Shown here: positions 27,777-37,041 of the stretch, one piece after another
How positions within the stretch are numbered: position 1 is the first letter of the stretch
Layout: every line of letters begins with the position of its first letter
Source of the DNA: Legionella septentrionalis
GTDB taxonomy: Bacteria; Pseudomonadota; Gammaproteobacteria; Legionellales; Legionellaceae
Reading direction: 5' to 3'
Assembly (NCBI RefSeq): GCF_003989745.1
Contig: NZ_RZGS01000001.1
Coordinates: 62,001-126,000 of the forward strand
DNA length: 64,000 nt
Notes under the pieces: model-generated
Told to the model about the DNA's origin: nothing
Seen by the model: only the letters and a program-made list of their open reading frames with translations
The model's database searches: none
Program-made: the position numbers and the translations under genes

Positions 27777-29076
27777 GGATCATTGCCTCAAGCTCTTCGA
27801 CTTCAACCGCTAATGCATGAGTTAGATTCTCATGCCCATCGGCTGTGACATGCACATCATCTTCGATGCGTACTCCAATGCCCCGCCAACGGCGATCTAT
27901 GCAGTTTAAATCAGGATGAAAATATAAGCCTGGCTCTACGGTCAACACCATGCCAGGTTGCAAGGTGCGCCATTCTCCCTCGAGCTTGTAGCGGCCGCTA
28001 TCATGCACGTCCAACCCCAGCCAGTGCCCAGATTGATGCATGTAAAAAGGTTTATATGCTTCGCTTTCTATTAAATCCTCAGTATTGCCTTGTAAAATTC
28101 CCAAATCCACAAGACCCGCTGTCAATATTTCTACCATGGTTTTTTGTATTTTATCCCATGCGCAACCTGGGCGGATGCAAGCGATACCCGCCTTCTGTGC
28201 ACGCAATACCAACTCGTAAATTTGCCGCTGTTCGGCACTAAACCGGCCATTTACCGGATAGGTACGCGTGATATCGGCAGCGTAATTTTTATATTCACCG
28301 CCAGCATCAATCAACAATAAATCACCCGACCGCAGCGGTTTATCATTGGCTGTATAATGCAGGATACAAGCATTATCTCCAGAAGCAACAATGGGATCAT
28401 AAGCCACACTGCGACAACCTTCCCGGGTAAATTCATACAAGAGTTCGGCTTCAAGTTGATATTCATATTCCGCCTGCCGGCAAAAACGCATGGCGCGCTG
28501 ATGCGCGGCTACAGAAATCCGCGCCGCTTCACGCATGAGATCGAGTTCGGCGCCGCTTTTAAACAAACGCATTTCGCTTAAAATCGGGGTGAGATCATGG
28601 AAAGATTCAGGGGCGAGCGCTCCCCGCCGCACCTGATCTTTGACCAGCAGCCATGCCTGTTTAATATTATTATCCAGCGCAGGGTAACGGCTGATGGGAT
28701 AATAAATGCTTGCCCTGCCTGCCATGAATTCAACCAAGCGCATTGGAAAACTGTCCAGCGGGTAAGCTTTATCCACCCCAAGGATTTCCGGCGCGGCTTC
28801 TTGCCCAAGGCGCATACCTGTCCACTGCTCCTTGCTCAAATCCTTGGGTAAGTTAAATAAAAAACTTTCACTCCCAGGATTTGCAGTAATTAACAACAGC
28901 GCATCCGGCTCGTTGAGACCCGTTAAATAATAAAAATCGCTGTCTTGGCGAAAACGGTAATGCGCATCGCCATTGCGTAATGACTCGCTGGCAGCAGGAA
29001 TAATAGCCAGGGAGTGCGGCGGCAATTTATCCGCCAAAACACGGCGTCTGATTTGATATTCTTTTCTCGAATCCAT
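27769..29076 (-). CDS. pepP: Xaa-Pro aminopeptidase (aminopeptidase P II)
   Basis: The 435-residue metallopeptidase removes N-terminal residues preceding proline. It has an N-terminal creatinase-like domain (about 1-170) and a pita-bread catalytic domain with the dinuclear metal ligands in 'LLIDAGGEYKNYAADITRTYPV', 'HQSGHWLGLDVHDSG' and 'VLTVEPGLYFHPD'. The ATG has AGGGGA upstream. It is placed between ygfB and ubiH, the order seen widely in gammaproteobacteria. Confidence 0.94.
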   Translation of the reverse strand: MDSRKEYQIRRRVLADKLPPHSLAIIPAASESLRNGDAHYRFRQDSDFYYLTGLNEPDALLLITANPGSESFLFNLPKDLSKEQWTGMRLGQEAAPEILGVDKAYPLDSFPMRLVEFMAGRASIYYPISRYPALDNNIKQAWLLVKDQVRRGALAPESFHDLTPILSEMRLFKSGAELDLMREAARISVAAHQRAMRFCRQAEYEYQLEAELLYEFTREGCRSVAYDPIVASGDNACILHYTANDKPLRSGDLLLIDAGGEYKNYAADITRTYPVNGRFSAEQRQIYELVLRAQKAGIACIRPGCAWDKIQKTMVEILTAGLVDLGILQGNTEDLIESEAYKPFYMHQSGHWLGLDVHDSGRYKLEGEWRTLQPGMVLTVEPGLYFHPDLNCIDRRWRGIGVRIEDDVHVTADGHENLTHALAVEVEELEAMIRG

Positions 29077-29108
29077 CGCATCCCCTTGCGCTAATTTTTT
29101 GGAAAATT

Positions 29109-29681
29109 TTAATGAGCAATTTCAGAATTGCCATCCAGTTTGTCTTGCAGCAAGTCATTATAAATACGCAACACAGCCAGACGCGCATATTCGCTTACTT
29201 CCAGCAATGCCTGCTCATCTTCTTCGTCTACATGCAAAGACTCATAGTCGAGTTGTGAAAATTCAGCCAAATGTTGCAGAGCATCCTGCGCATCTTCTTC
29301 CTGTAACTGATTCACGTCAACGCCTGACATCCTCAACCCTTGCATAAAGCCACTGCACCACTCGCCAAATGCTTGTGCGCGATCCCTTAGCGGGGTTTCA
29401 TCATCGGGAAGCATGAGTTGAAACTCAAAATCAAAATTGCCTATCTGTTGTTGGCTTATCGTAAATACTTCAAAAATAATGGAAAGTGCGGCGCGTGTAG
29501 ATTCATTGCTTTTATGCAGCAACAAAGTACGCAAATAAGTTTCCCCTTTTTGCAACTCGCCTGCGCATAAAAAACCGCAAATGATGCCATGCAATTCACT
29601 GGGAGAAATGGGTAACGCCAGAGGGGCAATTGCGTCGAGAAAAAGTTGATAATCCGGCAAATGTAATTGCATGCTGCTCAT
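29109..29681 (-). CDS. ygfB: UPF0149 / YgfB family protein
   Basis: The 190-residue acidic, all-helical protein has 'SELHGIICGFLCAGE' near residue 24 and 'FGEWCSGFMQGL' near residue 104, hallmarks of YgfB. In Pseudomonas the homologue influences resistance through an anti-terminator pathway; a general biochemical role is not settled. It is the first gene of the ygfB-pepP-ubiH-ubiI group and divergent from zapA, the conserved arrangement. A clear Shine-Dalgarno is not visible; the second ATG (29672) is an alternative start. Confidence 0.88.
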   Translation of the reverse strand: MSSMQLHLPDYQLFLDAIAPLALPISPSELHGIICGFLCAGELQKGETYLRTLLLHKSNESTRAALSIIFEVFTISQQQIGNFDFEFQLMLPDDETPLRDRAQAFGEWCSGFMQGLRMSGVDVNQLQEEDAQDALQHLAEFSQLDYESLHVDEEDEQALLEVSEYARLAVLRIYNDLLQDKLDGNSEIAH

Positions 29682-29725
29682 AGGTAGTTTAAATCTCTGT
29701 CAACAAACCCATAATCATAACTGAT

Positions 29726-29754
29726 TTGCCCGAACAAACCAAAATTGCTACACT
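29726..29754 (+). promoter_or_regulatory. Probable zapA promoter
   Basis: TTGCCC (29726-29731) and TACACT (29749-29754) are spaced 17 bp in the divergent ygfB/zapA gap. The predicted leader before zapA is about 100 nt. Confidence 0.45.
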
Positions 29755-29859
29755 TTGCCAAGGTGCAACTCTCATACGTGCGATCCAATTAATCAATTTC
29801 AGCGGGAATTATCTGGCAAAATGCAAACAAATGCAGATGAGAGATAATGGGGTTAATTT

Positions 29860-30159
29860 ATGACAAAAACAAAATCCAGTACAATCCGTTTATTAAGTAA
29901 ATCTTATGAAATCAAATGCCCCGAGAACGAGGCAGAAGGTTTGCAACGTGCTGCAATAAAGCTCAATGCTTGCATGCAGGAGAAAAAAAATCAGTTCAGG
30001 CAGCTTGATGATTATCAAATTCTGTTATTAGCCGCGTTGCAGGTAAGCCATGAATTAATCACTTGTCAAACGCAACAGGAACAGCGGCGCCATCAATTGA
30101 CGGAATTCATCAGCTCCCTGGAAAGTAAAATAAATCAGGTCAGCCAAGAAAACGTTTAA
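29860..30159 (+). CDS. zapA: Cell division protein ZapA
   Basis: The 99-residue FtsZ-associated protein has an N-terminal '[20 protein letters not shown]' beta-hairpin domain and a C-terminal helix that forms the tetrameric coiled coil ('[13 protein letters not shown]', then '[17 protein letters not shown]'). It promotes Z-ring bundling. In enterobacteria the 6S RNA gene follows zapA; here parC, on the opposite strand, overlaps the zapA stop by 4 bp and leaves no room for it. Confidence 0.9.
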   Translation: MTKTKSSTIRLLSKSYEIKCPENEAEGLQRAAIKLNACMQEKKNQFRQLDDYQILLLAALQVSHELITCQTQQEQRRHQLTEFISSLESKINQVSQENV

Positions 30160-32390
30160 TTTTGTATTACCTTAAGCGCGGTGACATTTTGCAAGCCGCG
30201 CGGCAAACGATTCCCACGCCGCCCACGTTCCCCTAAGTAATGCTGTAAATCGGCTTTCTTAAGGGTGAAATGACGCTTCCCGGCACATACCATCAAAGAT
30301 TCTTCAAGCGTCAGGACTTGCACATCGATAACAAACTCTTCCCTGTGCGCCAACTTGGCAGCAGGAATATTAATCAATTTATTACCCTTGCCACGAGCAA
30401 GCTCAGGCAATTCATTGCTCGCAAACAATAACAAGCGTCCGGTATTTGTTGCGCAAGCAATGTGTGCCTCAGCTTTACTGGCCAATAATCGCGGTGGCAA
30501 TACCTGGCTGTTGGCTGGCAATTTCAAACAAGCTTTACCATTACGGTTTTTTACATACAATTCTTTCAGTTGTGTTAAAAACCCATAACCGGCATCGCTG
30601 GTCAACAATACCCAATCCTCAGGCTCGCCACTGATGAGTGCAGTAAACGCCATACCATCGGCGGGATTTAATTTGCCGGTAAGCGGCTCACCTTGTCCCC
30701 GTGCAGAAGGCAGCGCATGTCCAGGCAATGAATAGACTTTTCCTTCACTATCAAAAAACAATACCAGTTGATTCGTACGTGCATTGGTTTGCGCTTTAAA
30801 TGCATCGCCTGCTTTATACCCCAACTCATGGCCTGCTACGTCATGGCCCTTGGCTGCACGCACCCAACCTTTTTCCGAAAGGATTACCGTGATGGGTTCG
30901 TTGGGTAAAATATCTTCTTCTTTTAACGCTTGTGAGGTTTCCCTCTCAATAATGGGAGAACGGCGCACATCGCCATATTGTTCACGTGCAGCAATAATTT
31001 CTTCTTTTACCAAATGGCGCAAACGTGCACTGCTGCCTAAAATTTCCTGCAGGCTAAGCTGTTCTGCCTTGAGTTCATCCGCTTCTGCATGCAATTTTAT
31101 TTCCTCAAGCTTTGCCAGATGCCGCAGCTTTGTCTCGAGTATGGCATCTGCTTGCCGCTCGCTTAAGCCAAAGCGCGTCATTAATGCCTGCTTGGGTTCA
31201 TCCGCTTCACGAATCACGGCAATCACTTCATCAAGATTTAAATAAGCAATTAACAAACCCTGCAACACATGCAAACGATCTAAAACCTTTTGCAAACGGT
31301 GCTGCAAACGTCTGGTTACCGTATGCAGGCGAAATGTTAGCCATTCATTTAATATATCCAATAAATTTTTAACCCGAGGCTTACCATCCAAACCCACCAT
31401 GTTAAAATTTACACGGTAACTGCGTTCCAAATCGGTGGTAGCAAACAAGTGCAGCATTAACCCTTCCACATCAACCCGGTTTGAACGGGGGATGATGACA
31501 ATGCGCGTGGGGTGCAAGTGATCTGATTCATCGCGTAAATCTTCAACCATCGGTAATTTTTTCTGCTGCATCTGTAGCGCAATTTGCTCCATCACCTTGG
31601 CACCTGAAACTTGATAAGGCAGTGCGGTAATCACTATCTGTTGTTTTTCTACTCGATACACGGCGCGCATTTTAATGGAGCCGCCACCGGTGGCATAAAT
31701 GCTTGCTAATACTTCCTTGCTGGAAATAATTTCTGCTTGCGTAGGGAAATCAGGGCCTTTGATAAATTCCAAGATGGCAGCTAAATCTGCATCCGGATAC
31801 TCAAGCAAATGAATGCAGGCATTGGCAACTTCGGTTAAATTATGTGGCAAAATATCCGATGCCATTCCCACCGCAATACCCGTCGCACCATTGAGCAAAA
31901 CGTTTGGAAGTTTTGCAGGCAACAATGCCGGCTCTTGCAAGGTAGCATCAAAATTATCCACCCAATCGACCGTACCTTGCTGTAATTCTGCCAGTAAAAG
32001 CTCGGCATAAGCAGATAACCTTGCCTCAGTGTAACGCATCGCTGCAAAGGATTTGGGATCATCGGTTGACCCCCAGTTACCTTGCCCATCCACAAGCGGG
32101 TAGCGATATGAAAAAGGCTGGGCCATTAAAACCATGGCTTCATAACAAGCTGAATCGCCATGAGGGTGAAACTTACCCAATACATCTCCGACCGTTCGAG
32201 CTGATTTTTTATATTTTGCCGTGGCTTTTAATCCAAGCTCCGACATAGCATATACAATCCGCCGCTGCACGGGTTTAAAACCATCGGCAATATGCGGCAG
32301 CGCACGGTCCAAAATCACATACATGGAATAATCCAGATATGCTTTTTCGGTAAATTCAGTCAGCGATTTCCGCTCAATTATATCACTCAT
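30156..32390 (-). CDS. parC: DNA topoisomerase IV subunit A
   Basis: The product is about 744 residues and decatenates daughter chromosomes together with ParE. The active-site tyrosine lies in '[12 protein letters not shown]'. If the second of two adjacent ATGs (32390) is used, it is Tyr120 and the quinolone-resistance region '[14 protein letters not shown]' gives Ser80 and Glu84, the wild-type sensitive residues of Escherichia coli ParC. The C-terminal part has beta-pinwheel repeats. parE is not in the window. Neither ATG has a strong Shine-Dalgarno. The 416-bp gap upstream is unusually AT-rich. Confidence 0.93.
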   Translation of the reverse strand: MSDIIERKSLTEFTEKAYLDYSMYVILDRALPHIADGFKPVQRRIVYAMSELGLKATAKYKKSARTVGDVLGKFHPHGDSACYEAMVLMAQPFSYRYPLVDGQGNWGSTDDPKSFAAMRYTEARLSAYAELLLAELQQGTVDWVDNFDATLQEPALLPAKLPNVLLNGATGIAVGMASDILPHNLTEVANACIHLLEYPDADLAAILEFIKGPDFPTQAEIISSKEVLASIYATGGGSIKMRAVYRVEKQQIVITALPYQVSGAKVMEQIALQMQQKKLPMVEDLRDESDHLHPTRIVIIPRSNRVDVEGLMLHLFATTDLERSYRVNFNMVGLDGKPRVKNLLDILNEWLTFRLHTVTRRLQHRLQKVLDRLHVLQGLLIAYLNLDEVIAVIREADEPKQALMTRFGLSERQADAILETKLRHLAKLEEIKLHAEADELKAEQLSLQEILGSSARLRHLVKEEIIAAREQYGDVRRSPIIERETSQALKEEDILPNEPITVILSEKGWVRAAKGHDVAGHELGYKAGDAFKAQTNARTNQLVLFFDSEGKVYSLPGHALPSARGQGEPLTGKLNPADGMAFTALISGEPEDWVLLTSDAGYGFLTQLKELYVKNRNGKACLKLPANSQVLPPRLLASKAEAHIACATNTGRLLLFASNELPELARGKGNKLINIPAAKLAHREEFVIDVQVLTLEESLMVCAGKRHFTLKKADLQHYLGERGRRGNRLPRGLQNVTALKVIQN

Positions 32391-32393
32391 CAT

Positions 32394-32809
32394 GGCTTAA
32401 TATTTTGGATTGGCTTTAAAAAAAGTAATAAGTATAAACAAAAAGTTTGCAAAAAAATTATTTTTTATAAATTTGTTAGCAAAAAAAACAATTTGTCAAT
32501 CTGTGAATAAATTTAATAATTTTTTAAGATGTAAAACAGTTTCATCATTATCTTATTGTTTTTTAACAATTTTTTTTGTTACTGCGGATAATTTCTTCCG
32601 TATGGTACTGTGGATAACTTTGTGAATGAATAGAGTAAAACTCTTGTCTGTTTTTTTAAAAAATACAAGACCCTATCATTTTAATCATCATCTCATCCCC
32701 GAAATGATATAAAAATCATAGCAGCGAACCTGGCGAAAAAGACTTAAGTTTTACTTGTACTCAACATATTGGCAAATAGGTCGGCTCATAAAACAATCAA
32801 ATAAATAAT
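32394..32809. other. AT-rich intergenic region upstream of parC
   Basis: No gene is visible. The region holds long A/T tracts, DnaA-box-like sites (see the separate entry), and a potential hairpin at 32642-32680 (TCTTGT / ACAAGA around a T7A6 core) that may terminate rlmKL on the minus strand. A clear parC promoter was not identified, although a TATACT -10-like element lies about 40 bp upstream of the gene. Confidence 0.55.
32502..32617. promoter_or_regulatory. Cluster of DnaA-box-like sites
   Basis: A perfect box TGTGGATAA (complement of TTATCCACA) lies at 32609-32617. Single-mismatch copies lie at 32583-32591 (TGCGGATAA) and 32502-32510 (TGTGAATAA). All are in the same orientation and beside A/T tracts. 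This could be an origin-like unwinding region, a DnaA-regulated promoter or a DnaA-titration site. Confidence 0.4.
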
Positions 32810-34933
32810 TTACCCTTCATGGGCCTTGCCTTGATGCCGGATGATAAAACAATGATGAATGCGCTTGTTGCGTTTGAAATCCACATCGATCGTATCCGCA
32901 CTGATATCTTGTACTTTATATTGCTCACTTATGGCCGGCGATAGCTTAAATTGCCTTAAATTAGTGGAGAAATACAATGTTCCACGTTCTTGTAGAAGGC
33001 GCATGGCAGAAGAAATTAATGCCTCATGATCACGCTGGATGTCCAACGTGGTGCTCATGCGTTTGGAATTGGAAAAACTGGGCGGATCTAGAAAAATGAC
33101 GTCGAAGCGCTCCCGTGCTATTTTCATCCAGCTTAGACAATCCTGTTGTACAAACTGATGTCTGGCCAGTGGCAGCTTATTTAATTTGAAATTATCTTCT
33201 GCCCATTGCAAATAAGTTTTGGATAAATCCACATTGGTCGTAAAAGCGCCAGCCAAGGCTGCATGCACACTGGCTGTGGCAGTATAACAAAAGCAATTTA
33301 GAAAACGGGTTCCAGGCTGCAGCCCTGCAAAACGCAAACGCAAGGGGCGATGATCTAAAAATAAACCCGTATCCAGATAATCGTATAAATTCACTTTTAA
33401 CCTAGCCCGACCTTCCCTCACGACCATGCTACGCCCGGTTTGATTCATTTTCTGATATTGATTTGCACCTTTTTGCTGCTGACGTCTTTTAATCACCACA
33501 TGCTCAGGTTTTATACCTAATACAGCTGGAACCACTTGCAAAACGTCCAAACCGCGCTGCTCTGCCTTATGCCCGGGAATAGACGCAGGAGCTGCATATT
33601 CTTGCAAGACCACATGCTCTTCATACACATCAATCGCAAACGCATATTCTGGCAAGTCCGCATCATAGACCCGATAGCAATGGATTTCATTGCGTTTAGC
33701 CCATTTTTGTAGATGAGCGACATTTTTTTGCAAACGATTTGCAAACATTTGCGCACCCGACGACAGTTTTCCACTCGCAGCACCCTTTAATTGATTGTTT
33801 GTTAATGTGAGTGAATATAGCTTGCATTCAAGTGCACCGTTATACAAAGTGTACTGTTTATCTGCACGCAAACCGGTAGCTTTAGCCAATAATGGATTTG
33901 AAGTCAGAAAAGCCGCATGCCAACCTGGGTAAGACTCGAAAAGCACTTTCCCAAACTGCTGATACAAAGGGATTAATTGGGTTGCATCCCCCATACGCTC
34001 CCCATAAGGCGGATTGCAAATGACTAATCCTGTGCCGGCAGGAGCTTTGCATTCTGCCAATGGCTCAACAGCAAATTCCACCAAACCGGACACCCCCGCC
34101 CGCTCTGCATTGGCACGAGCCATGGCAATGAGTTGCGGTTTACTGTCTGTACCTAATAATTTTATGGAAACAGGTTTCACTTGCTGCAGGGCTTGCAATC
34201 GCATTTTTTCCCACAAGGAAGCCTGGTGCATGGCCCAATGCTGCAGTGCTTGATCCGTTCTTAACAATCCGGGGGCAATGTGGGCGGCCATCATGGCAGC
34301 TTCTATAACGAGCGTGCCCGAGCCACAAAAAGGATCATGCAAAGCAAATCCTTCGTCAGCCAATTTCGGCCACTTGGCACGAATGAGCATGGCTGCCGCG
34401 ATGTTTTCTTTAAGTGGGGCAGCTCCCGCTTGAGTGCGATAACCGCGCTGGTGCAAACTATATCCCGTCAAATCAAAACTTACGGTCAGCGTGTCATGCT
34501 TGAGGTGGGCATGCAGTAAAATTTGTGGTTTATCGCGATCCACCGATGGCCGGCCTCCATGCAGGCGGCGGAAATGATCAACAATGGCATCTTTAACCAC
34601 CTGAGCACCATACATGGAATTGCGGATGTGCGCAGAAGAACCGTGGAATTCAATTGCCAGTGTCTTATCCGCGGCAAACACCGTTTGCCAGGGGAAATCA
34701 TGACAAAGTTTATATAAAGCTTGCTCATTGTGGGCTTGTCCACTAAATAAAACAAGCTGTATACGGTTGGCCAGGCGTGTCCATAAACACAAGTGGTAAA
34801 CTGTGCTTAAATTTGCCTGCCCGTAAACCCCTTGCGGACTGACTTGCGTCACCTTAAGGCCCAATACTTTTAATTCATCTTCCAAAAGATATTCCAAACC
34901 TTTGGGGCAACTGACAAATAATGAAAAATTCAT
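32810..34933 (-). CDS. rlmL: Bifunctional 23S rRNA methyltransferase RlmKL
   Basis: The 707-residue protein has an N-terminal THUMP domain (about 45-155), a first Rossmann methyltransferase domain with 'DPFCGSGTLVIEAAM' and 'VICNPPYGERM' (the RlmL half, m2G2445), and a second, with 'FLNCFCYTATASVHAALAGA' and 'VIFLDPPSFSNSKRM' (the RlmK half, m7G2069). The length agrees with the Escherichia coli fusion (702 residues). It overlaps darP by 4 bp at its start. Confidence 0.94.
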   Translation of the reverse strand: MNFSLFVSCPKGLEYLLEDELKVLGLKVTQVSPQGVYGQANLSTVYHLCLWTRLANRIQLVLFSGQAHNEQALYKLCHDFPWQTVFAADKTLAIEFHGSSAHIRNSMYGAQVVKDAIVDHFRRLHGGRPSVDRDKPQILLHAHLKHDTLTVSFDLTGYSLHQRGYRTQAGAAPLKENIAAAMLIRAKWPKLADEGFALHDPFCGSGTLVIEAAMMAAHIAPGLLRTDQALQHWAMHQASLWEKMRLQALQQVKPVSIKLLGTDSKPQLIAMARANAERAGVSGLVEFAVEPLAECKAPAGTGLVICNPPYGERMGDATQLIPLYQQFGKVLFESYPGWHAAFLTSNPLLAKATGLRADKQYTLYNGALECKLYSLTLTNNQLKGAASGKLSSGAQMFANRLQKNVAHLQKWAKRNEIHCYRVYDADLPEYAFAIDVYEEHVVLQEYAAPASIPGHKAEQRGLDVLQVVPAVLGIKPEHVVIKRRQQQKGANQYQKMNQTGRSMVVREGRARLKVNLYDYLDTGLFLDHRPLRLRFAGLQPGTRFLNCFCYTATASVHAALAGAFTTNVDLSKTYLQWAEDNFKLNKLPLARHQFVQQDCLSWMKIARERFDVIFLDPPSFSNSKRMSTTLDIQRDHEALISSAMRLLQERGTLYFSTNLRQFKLSPAISEQYKVQDISADTIDVDFKRNKRIHHCFIIRHQGKAHEG

Positions 34934-35409
34934 TGTAAATACAACCTTAGATAACGAAACAACGCCCTGCTGGCACCCGTATTTTTTTCATTTTCCTGAT
35001 CACTGACTGCCTTTTTAATCAACTGGCGTAATTGTTGCACATCATCGGGATGATAAATGTCGATGAATTCGGCTAATGCCTGATTCCCGCCTGCAATTAA
35101 ACGCGCACGCCATTCTTCCGCTTGGTGAAAAGAAGCAGTTTGTGCATTTTCTTCATCTTGCAGCTTTTCATAAGCTGCAAGTATGGCTTCGTGATCGGCC
35201 GCCCGCATCAATTTGCCAATTAGCTGGGCCTGCCGCCTGCTGGCTCCGTGGCTACGGATGGATTTGGCGGCGATGATGGCTTGCTTTAATTGCGGAGTTA
35301 AAGGTAGCTTATCCAATTTATCCAAATTGAATTCAATTAATTTAACTCCAACTTTTTGTAAAGCATCTGCTTCGCGCTTTTTTTGCGATTTGCTCTTCGG
35401 CTCATCCAT
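34930..35409 (-). CDS. darP: Ribosome-associated protein DarP (YjgA, UPF0307)
   Basis: The 159-residue highly charged helical protein has 'KSKSQKKREADALQKVG' near the N-terminus, 'GASRRQAQLIGKLMR' in the middle and 'SRALFRYLRLYLQ' at the C-terminus, the pattern of YjgA/DarP. In Escherichia coli it associates with late 50S assembly intermediates. Translational coupling with an rRNA methylase (4-bp overlap with rlmKL) fits a role in 50S maturation. Confidence 0.88.
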   Translation of the reverse strand: MDEPKSKSQKKREADALQKVGVKLIEFNLDKLDKLPLTPQLKQAIIAAKSIRSHGASRRQAQLIGKLMRAADHEAILAAYEKLQDEENAQTASFHQAEEWRARLIAGGNQALAEFIDIYHPDDVQQLRQLIKKAVSDQENEKNTGASRALFRYLRLYLQ

Positions 35410-35495
35410 TGGAAACTCACGCTGATAAATAAAACGATTATATACTTACTTCCGCTCCTGCATGAAACGCTGCGAACAAAATAAGCCAATATCGA

Positions 35496-36734
35496 CTATT
35501 GCATAGGAAGGTTTTGCCTCATTTCCCCTTCGAATTCAGAAAATGTTAATTTTTCCATCTCAACATCCAGAAAATCTTCTGTATCCTCCTCATCGGAAAA
35601 GAGTTGCCTTGCATTGGCTTTAAACAAAGCAAATGCCGCTTTGTTATCAAAAAGGGTAGGTTTGTGATAATTCAGGGGCTCGATAATTTTTTCTATCGTT
35701 TTCCCATTGTCCAAGGTTATCGTATAAATGATTTCTTTAGGGGTTTCTACCTCTTCATGGTAAATCACCTGGCCATGGACCTTGATGGTGTTAATCCCTG
35801 ATTCTTCATCCAACAGCATCCTACGCATCGGATCCTCCCCATAAAATAAAAGAGTGTAGTTACTTCCCTCCGAACCTGCGTGCAAGTTATTTTTGGCTTG
35901 CTTGCCTCCCAGGCTAAAACCCTGCACGTGACATAAATGATAATGGCTGCCAAATAATTTCTTTTTTATCGTTACCCCTAATTCTTTAAAAAAATCAGCA
36001 GCCGAATAGCCAGTAACTTGTTTTTGCGAACATTCTCTTTTTTTATCCAGCCGCTCTAAGATAGTCTGACGTTCTACAATAAATTCGAAATGATTAGGTT
36101 TGCCATGTAAGCCGGGAAATTTTTTTTCCAAATGGGTTTTGGCAGGCGTATTGGTAAGAACAATTGTCTCGGATTCTTCCTGCTGTCGATACAAATCACC
36201 AACAGTAGTCTTTAATACCCTTTTATAAGGTGTCCCGTGTGGCCCGGATGCGTGCCGTCTTTTCGGAGTCAAAGTCAATTCTTCAGCTTTCCTGATTTTT
36301 TCTTCGGGTATTTCCTCTAACAGAAATTCAACAGCAGGAGAATCCATGTTTTTTCCGTGCTGCTCGATAATGGCAGCATACTTTATGCCCTGATCAGGTT
36401 GGGCCAGAATAGCCAGCAGCTGGCTTGTAGGTTTCTTTTTAATCTTATCAACAGGCGACTTTGTTTTTGCAGGGCTCACGGGAGAAGACGGAGTATAATT
36501 AACTCCCGTTCTTCGCGGCCGTGCCATTTGCACACGAGTTACTTTTAATTCTTTATCGGTCGATAAGAAAAGTGTAATTATCTTTTCCACAAAAAACCTT
36601 GTCAGCTTTTTGCGTTTCTCCTTGCCTGCCTCATCCTGAATAGATTGAATAAATTCCAAATCCCGCTCTTCATCTGCTTCATAACCCCAATTGCGCAAAA
36701 ATTTTATTATTCTTTTATTGGTAAAACTGGTCAT
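35496..36734 (-). CDS. Uncharacterised protein with a possible His-Me finger nuclease region; effector candidate
   Basis: I do not recognise this protein as a whole (412 residues from 36734; a start at 36767 would add 11 residues, and neither has a clear Shine-Dalgarno). Residues about 1-250 are basic and low in pattern. A later segment reads 'LCHVQGFSLGGKQAKNN', with a second Asn and a Glu downstream ('GSNYTLLFYGE'). This resembles the H...N...N...E spacing of EndA/NUC-type non-specific nucleases, but the usual Asp-Arg-Gly before the His is missing. The C-terminal 40 residues are rich in Glu/Asp (DEEDTEDFLDVEMEKL), like the E-block signals of Dot/Icm substrates. Both readings are inference. 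Confidence 0.55.
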   Translation of the reverse strand: MTSFTNKRIIKFLRNWGYEADEERDLEFIQSIQDEAGKEKRKKLTRFFVEKIITLFLSTDKELKVTRVQMARPRRTGVNYTPSSPVSPAKTKSPVDKIKKKPTSQLLAILAQPDQGIKYAAIIEQHGKNMDSPAVEFLLEEIPEEKIRKAEELTLTPKRRHASGPHGTPYKRVLKTTVGDLYRQQEESETIVLTNTPAKTHLEKKFPGLHGKPNHFEFIVERQTILERLDKKRECSQKQVTGYSAADFFKELGVTIKKKLFGSHYHLCHVQGFSLGGKQAKNNLHAGSEGSNYTLLFYGEDPMRRMLLDEESGINTIKVHGQVIYHEEVETPKEIIYTITLDNGKTIEKIIEPLNYHKPTLFDNKAAFALFKANARQLFSDEEDTEDFLDVEMEKLTFSEFEGEMRQNLPMQ

Positions 36735-37041
36735 ACTTGTACAAAAAATGACAAAAAGGGGCGGCATTTTATCTTTTTAAACACAGTCTGTCATTAAAAT
36801 TGATTCTATGAATTTAAAATAAGCACCATTGATTTATTTGAAACAATTGGATCATGACTTATCCACGAAGTAAAATTCTTTTCATTTCAATTAGTTGTGA
36901 AACCGTACAATTTTTTGGGTGGCTATTGCAGAAAAAATTAATTTATTGAAAAATGTCGCAGTTAATTACTTAACATTAGGAAAATTAAGTACTTAACAAG
37001 GAAAGCCGTTTAGGCCTACAAGTCCAAAATCACGGGAATTT
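36735..37041. other. Divergent intergenic region before the RiPP ligase
   Basis: No gene is visible. The region is AT-rich and contains a one-mismatch DnaA-box-like TTATCCACG near 36858 and, close to the ligase start, two palindromes on the same face of the helix (separate entry). Confidence 0.5.
36962..36996. promoter_or_regulatory. Paired palindromic operator candidate
   Basis: TTAAGTACTTAA (36985-36996) is a perfect 12-bp palindrome. A near-identical TTAATTACTTAA (36962-36973) lies exactly 23 bp upstream, about two helical turns. Such spacing suits cooperative binding of a dimeric repressor or activator to the promoter of the ligase and precursor genes. No regulator gene is adjacent. Confidence 0.5.

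Noticed and set aside
30100-30200. Expected 6S RNA gene after zapA.
   Set aside because: parC overlaps the zapA stop on the opposite strand, leaving no space; no 6S-like hairpin was seen.
36850-36870. Single TTATCCACG DnaA-box-like site before the RiPP ligase.
   Set aside because: An isolated one-mismatch box is expected by chance and is not clustered.
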